Of a stretch of DNA of 10,538 nt, positions 7,776-10,538 are shown piece by piece. The number at the start of each line of letters is the position of its first letter. Positions within the stretch are counted from its first letter, which is position 1. The translations under genes and the position numbers were made by a program. The notes under the pieces were generated by a model. The model saw nothing but the letters and a program-made list of their open reading frames with translations, ran no database searches and had not been told where the DNA came from. Origin of the DNA: Planctomycetota bacterium (GTDB taxonomy: Bacteria; Planctomycetota; UBA8742; JACQVU01); assembly GCA_016209585.1 (NCBI GenBank), contig JACQVU010000515.1, positions 1 through 10,538 of the forward strand, written 5' to 3'.

Positions 7776-7783
7776 TTCTCCCT
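7776..7783 (-). promoter_or_regulatory. Ribosome binding site deciding the start of the 339-residue gene
   Basis: On the minus strand GGGAGAA lies five to seven bases before the ATG at 7771, within a purine-rich gap that follows the mod stop codon. No comparable site precedes the upstream GTG at 7861. Confidence 0.6.
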
Positions 7784-7868
7784 TCTCCAGCTCCGCCCCT
7801 TCCAACCCAGTCTCCCGTTCCCCCATTCTACTCCACCGGCCCCTCTCACTCCCGAAAGCACCTTACCG

Positions 7869-10538
7869 TCAGCCGAGCGCCAGCACCCGCAAACTCTCGA
7901 TCCCCCGGTCGTCCACGATCTTCACCGCCGCGCGCCGGTGCTCGCCGGCCTCGAACGGCAGGCTTACCGTGCCCCGGTATGCTTCAATGAGACCCTCGTC
8001 GATCTCCGCCTTCAGGTTCCGCGCGAGTTTCGACCACCCCGACTTCCCGTCCGCCATCGGAAAAAAGACCTGCCGCGGGTAGAGGCTGCGGCCGTCGTAG
8101 TCGGGGTCCAGCATCCAGACGGCCACGTGGTCCGCGCCGCGCGAAGTGATCTCCACCCGCTTGAGGTTGCCCTCCGTCGGGCTGAAGTAGTCGAAACCGT
8201 GGACGCTGACGCGGTACTTCCCCTCGTTCTCGCCCTGGCCCTGGCCGATCCGCTCGACCCTCACGTCGGGCTGGCCCACGAGCCAGAACGACTCGTTGCC
8301 GGCGCGGCGCTTCTTCAGATCGTCGGTGAACAGGTCGGCGTTCATCTGCGCCTTGAGCAACGCCACGCCCGGCCACCGCGTTTCGTCGATGTTCTTGGCC
8401 GCCTCTTCATCGAAGTGAAACGCCGCGAAGACCACCACCGCCGGCCGGGGGCGCAGTTTCTCGACCTCGTCGAGAGCCAATTCCACCTGCTGACGTTCCA
8501 GGGGCGCGAACTCCGGCCCGAACGACACCACCGCCCGGCCCGAAATCGCCGCTTCGCCGTTCCGGGGCTTCTTGCCGCCGGCGTCCGGGCCGATTTCACC
8601 GTCGGCGTGCAGATGAACGAGGCCCGGCAACGGCTCCAGGCGCGAAAAACGGTAGACCGCGCCGCCGCGCCCGCGCAGACCGGTGCGCAGCAACTCGTCG
8701 CGCCACTCGGTCAAACGCGACGTGATGCCCGACCGCGCCACGGACGCATCGGCAGCGATCGTAGCGCCGGCGTCCTCGCCTGCGTTCTCATGCTCCATCG
8801 TCTCGTAGCCCTGTTTGCGGTTCGGAGCAGGGTCCTCGCCTGCGTTCTCATCTTCCATCGTCTCCCCGCCAGGACGAGTTTCCGCGCTGCTGCATGGCCA
8901 ATCTTCCGGATTCTGGCAAAGACCCGCTTTCACGGGGTTCTGCACGGTGTATTCACACACGCGCTGAAAGTCCGCTTCGTCACGCACCAGGTGATCGTAC
9001 GACTCCCGCTGCCAGAACGCCCCTCCCTTCGGAAGTTGAAGTTGCAGGCGAGACGCCTGCGCTACCCGGTGCGTCTCGTGCGCCGTGAAGGACTTCCAAC
9101 TGTGAAGAATCGCGCTGAGCGTGTGCCCCTCGCGGGGCGTCACCACCGCGTGAACATGGTTCGGCATCACCACCCAGGCATGCAGGTCATACCGCTCGCC
9201 GTCGAAATGCCGGAGCGTCTCGGCCACCATCCCGCCGATCCGCGGCTCCTTCAACCAGCATTCCCCGTGCCCCGCGTCCAGATACGACTCGATGCGCTCC
9301 GAATACAGCGCGGCCAAACGCTCGTCTTCCTGGCGCGTCAATTTGCGGCCCGCCGCTTCCGCCCGCTTGACGATTGCCTCCCGCTCCGAACGATAGGACT
9401 CCAATACGGCTTTCGGCAGCGTGTCTGTGAGGCGGAACGTGACAAAGTACGTGCCGCCCTCGGCTTTCAAGTGCGGGAGATACCCGCGCGCATGCCAACC
9501 GCTGCGTAGCGCAGGCGTCCCGCCTGCCGTCTCTTTGGTCGCCGACTCGCGCTTTGGGGTTGAAGTCGAACTTGAAAATGCTGAAGAGGCAGGCGGGGAC
9601 GCCTGCGCTACGACTTCGCCCGGCGAAACCACCAGCGGCGCGGGCACGGCCTCGACGGTGAACGGGCCGGTCACCCGCGTCTTGCCCGTGTCCACCAACG
9701 GCTGATCGTAGAGCGTCTCCGGTTCGGGCGGCTCGTGGTTGGCGATGCTTTTCAGCGTCACGTGCGGCACGCTCTTATAGACCAACCCGCTGCCGACGCC
9801 CTCGTCGGGATGCGCCAACTGGTAGTAATCGAACACCGCCGTCAGCAACCGCATCTTGGCCAGCGTCAACGCCACCCGCGACGTGTCGCAGGTGATCCAG
9901 CGCCGCCCCCACTGCTCCGCCACCACCGCCGTCGTCCCGCTCCCGCACGTGATGTCCAACACCAAATCGCCGGGATCGCTCGTCATCAACAGGCAGCGCT
10001 GGGCAACTGATGTACCCGTCTGAACCACGTAAACCTTCTCAGCGCCGGCACCGCCGGACACGTCAGTCCAAACATCGGCCAGTCGCATCGCCGGGAAATC
10101 TGTCGGCAATCGCCGAAATCGCAGCACCGACTTCATGGCCACAACTCGACCTGCGCCGATCAGACGTTTCATGCCCGGTTCCGTAATTTTCCAGTGATTG
10201 CCGGGCTGCGGGACGTACGTCTTTCCGTCGAACTTCACTTCGTATGAGCCGGTAGTCCTCACACCTTGAGATTGAAGGTCACCGAGTGAGAACTCACCTT
10301 CAGCAGCAGGAGGTTTTTCAAGGAAGAGGCAGCGAAACTTCACCTTCTCGGTATTCTTGGCGTACCAAACGACGTAGTTTCCAACACGGTCAATCTGTGA
10401 TGCTTGCCGGCCACTCGTGGTTTGGAAATATACTTGAGCGACGAAGTTGTTAACGCCGAAAACCTCGTCGCAGATTTCGCGGACGTGGTGGACGTTTTCG
10501 TCGGAGATTTGGACGAAGACGGAGCCGGTTTCGTGGAG
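7869..10538 (-). CDS. mod: Type III-like DNA methyltransferase (Mod) with an in-frame RAYT transposase insertion; 5' end outside window
   Basis: The frame is open from the right edge (10538) to TGA at 7869: 889 visible residues, numbered from the edge. Residues 1-66 (FVQISDENVHHVREICDEVFG, in two overlapping parts FVQISDENVHH and VREICDEVFG) are the region after the DPPY motif in beta-class N6-adenine/N4-cytosine methyltransferases; DPPY itself should lie outside the window. The AdoMet motif DITCGSGTT is at 195-203. LYDQPLVDTGKTRVTGPFTVEAVPAP (two halves LYDQPLVDTG and TGPFTVEAVP) starts about 276. An inserted segment follows at about 309-594, then the C-terminal target-recognition/Res-interaction portion resumes at AADASVARSG and runs to the end, including WMLDPDYDGRSLYPRQVFF. 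An apparent GTG at 10343 is internal, not the start. The gene precedes the PIN pair and res on the same strand, so it is the modification partner of the system. Confidence 0.9.
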   Translation of the reverse strand, partial: LHETGSVFVQISDENVHHVREICDEVFGVNNFVAQVYFQTTSGRQASQIDRVGNYVVWYAKNTEKVKFRCLFLEKPPAAEGEFSLGDLQSQGVRTTGSYEVKFDGKTYVPQPGNHWKITEPGMKRLIGAGRVVAMKSVLRFRRLPTDFPAMRLADVWTDVSGGAGAEKVYVVQTGTSVAQRCLLMTSDPGDLVLDITCGSGTTAVVAEQWGRRWITCDTSRVALTLAKMRLLTAVFDYYQLAHPDEGVGSGLVYKSVPHVTLKSIANHEPPEPETLYDQPLVDTGKTRVTGPFTVEAVPAPLVVSPGEVVAQASPPASSAFSSSTSTPKRESATKETAGGTPALRSGWHARGYLPHLKAEGGTYFVTFRLTDTLPKAVLESYRSEREAIVKRAEAAGRKLTRQEDERLAALYSERIESYLDAGHGECWLKEPRIGGMVAETLRHFDGERYDLHAWVVMPNHVHAVVTPREGHTLSAILHSWKSFTAHETHRVAQASRLQLQLPKGGAFWQRESYDHLVRDEADFQRVCEYTVQNPVKAGLCQNPEDWPCSSAETRPGGETMEDENAGEDPAPNRKQGYETMEHENAGEDAGATIAADASVARSGITSRLTEWRDELLRTGLRGRGGAVYRFSRLEPLPGLVHLHADGEIGPDAGGKKPRNGEAAISGRAVVSFGPEFAPLERQQVELALDEVEKLRPRPAVVVFAAFHFDEEAAKNIDETRWPGVALLKAQMNADLFTDDLKKRRAGNESFWLVGQPDVRVERIGQGQGENEGKYRVSVHGFDYFSPTEGNLKRVEITSRGADHVAVWMLDPDYDGRSLYPRQVFFPMADGKSGWSKLARNLKAEIDEGLIEAYRGTVSLPFEAGEHRRAAVKIVDDRGIESLRVLALG
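8761..8783 (+). repeat. REP-like sequence 4 (right terminal inverted repeat)
   Basis: GTAGCGCCGGCGTCC followed by TCGCCTGC matches hairpin 2 at 21 of 23 positions, with one mismatch in the 7-bp stem. It marks the downstream end of the inserted segment. Confidence 0.75.
8772..8864. repeat. Direct repeat pair, 33 bp each, 60 bp apart
   Basis: Copies at 8772-8804 and 8832-8864 agree at 31 of 33 positions, including GTCCTCGCCTGCGTTCTCAT. In the mod frame they encode ETMEDENAGED and ETMEHENAGED, an acidic tail after the RAYT domain. The 60-bp spacing keeps the frame. The first copy overlaps REP-like sequence 4. Confidence 0.85.
8880..9503 (-). other. REP-associated tyrosine transposase (RAYT, Y1/HUH superfamily) domain within Mod
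   Basis: A full-length RAYT of about 208 residues. It opens with SGWHARGYLPHL and GGTYFVTFRLTDTLP, as in stand-alone RAYTs. The HUH metal site is MPNHVHAVV, with the two His codons at 9156-9158 and 9150-9152. HSWKSFTAHE follows, then GAFWQRESYDHLVRDEADF with the candidate nucleophile Tyr at 8997-8999, and it closes with NPVKAGL and EDWPCSSA. RAYTs are single-strand-specific endonucleases acting on REP hairpins. No Met or GTG codon suits an independent start and there is no stop codon at the normal end, so it can apparently be made only as part of Mod. An extra stretch, VAQASRLQLQL, encoded by a REP repeat, interrupts it before the Tyr motif. Catalytic residues look intact. Confidence 0.88.
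9044..9065 (-). repeat. REP-like hairpin 3, inside the RAYT coding sequence
   Basis: GCAGGCG-AGA-CGCCTGC (9044-9060) followed by GCTAC is the same repeat in the orientation of hairpin 2. It encodes VAQASRLQ between the helix ending THR and the GAFWQ motif, a place where the RAYTs I recall have a short loop. Confidence 0.85.
9506..9528 (+). repeat. REP-like hairpin 1
   Basis: GCAGGCG-TCC-CGCCTGC (9511-9527) is a perfect 7-bp hairpin preceded by GTAGC, the head of this repeat family. It lies in inverted orientation to the copy at 9588-9611, 59 bp away, just before the RAYT reading frame. Confidence 0.85.
9588..9611 (-). repeat. REP-like hairpin 2 (part of the left terminal inverted repeat)
   Basis: On the minus strand it is GTAGC followed by a 7-bp perfect stem with a 4-base loop, one C more than hairpin 1. 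Together with hairpin 1 it forms an inverted REP pair like a BIME unit. Translated in the mod frame it starts VAQASPPA. Confidence 0.85.

Larger units (their letters stand above)
8759..9613 (-). mobile_element. REP-bounded RAYT element inserted in frame in mod
   Basis: The 855-bp segment begins and ends with 25-bp inverted repeats starting TCGTAGCGC (9613 inward on the minus strand, 8759 inward on the plus strand) that agree at 23 of 25 positions. The length equals 285 codons with no stop. Deleting exactly this segment rejoins GAAG to TCGCTGCC and yields SPGEV followed by AADASVARSG in the mod frame, which fits an uninterrupted methyltransferase. A TCG triplet lies at both junctions, so the boundary is ambiguous by three bases or reflects a 3-bp target duplication. 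Contents in gene order: an inverted pair of REP hairpins, a full RAYT with a third REP inside, then a duplicated acidic tail. Insertion as the origin is inference; repeats and frame are seen directly. Confidence 0.8.

Noticed and set aside
7617..9509. 630-residue plus-strand frame
   Set aside because: It is antisense to mod and the RAYT segment; the opposite strand carries the clear motifs.
8759..9613. Intein interpretation of the in-frame insert
   Set aside because: The insert has RAYT motifs and lacks the Cys/Ser start, the His-Asn end and the splicing blocks of an intein.
10341..10343. GTG at 10343 as the start of mod
   Set aside because: The frame stays open to the window edge, and the upstream 65 codons (FVQISDENVHH etc.) are typical methyltransferase sequence.

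Overview
This is a GC-rich bacterial window that joins two unrelated blocks. The plus strand carries a fragment of the division and cell-wall (dcw) cluster, ftsW and murG. Facing it, the whole minus strand from about 3.5 kb to the right edge is a defence-type operon: a type III-like DNA methyltransferase (mod, 5' end outside the window), a 339-residue protein of unknown family, a PIN-domain ribonuclease and a type III-like restriction helicase-nuclease (res). Dispersed hairpin repeats of the kind built on GTAGCGCAGGCG, together with a RAYT transposase of the type that accompanies them, recall uncultivated members of the Planctomycetes-Verrucomicrobia-Kiritimatiellota group. That placement is from memory and is weak.

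Layout. 1-669: no convincing gene; a GA-rich stretch, a 42-bp tandem array (73-230) bracketed by two near-identical 23-bp direct repeats, and a GC hairpin at 603-625. 670-3317: ftsW then murG, separated by 35 bp that hold a strong ribosome binding site. 3318-3468: convergent spacer with a 9-bp-stem palindrome. 3469-6315: res. 6327-6755: PIN protein. 6752-7771: unknown protein, overlapping the PIN gene by ATGA. 7869-10538: mod, running off the right edge.

The most unusual feature is inside mod. An 855-bp segment (8759-9613) carries a complete REP-associated tyrosine transposase (HUH motif and candidate catalytic Tyr present), read in the same frame as the methyltransferase with no stop codon. 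It is bounded by 25-bp inverted repeats (23/25 identical), which are themselves REP-like hairpins. Removing exactly this segment rejoins mod in frame. The segment contains two further REP hairpins, one within the transposase coding sequence. The predicted product is a methyltransferase with an internal HUH-transposase domain of 285 residues.

How the genes may work together: mod and res would form a modification/restriction pair in which Mod recognises and methylates DNA and Res supplies ATP-driven translocation and cleavage. The unknown protein plus PIN pair between them has the layout of an antitoxin-toxin couple, which would be a toxin-antitoxin module nested in a restriction operon. FtsW and MurG act in septal peptidoglycan synthesis and are functionally separate. 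murC, which often follows murG, is not downstream here.
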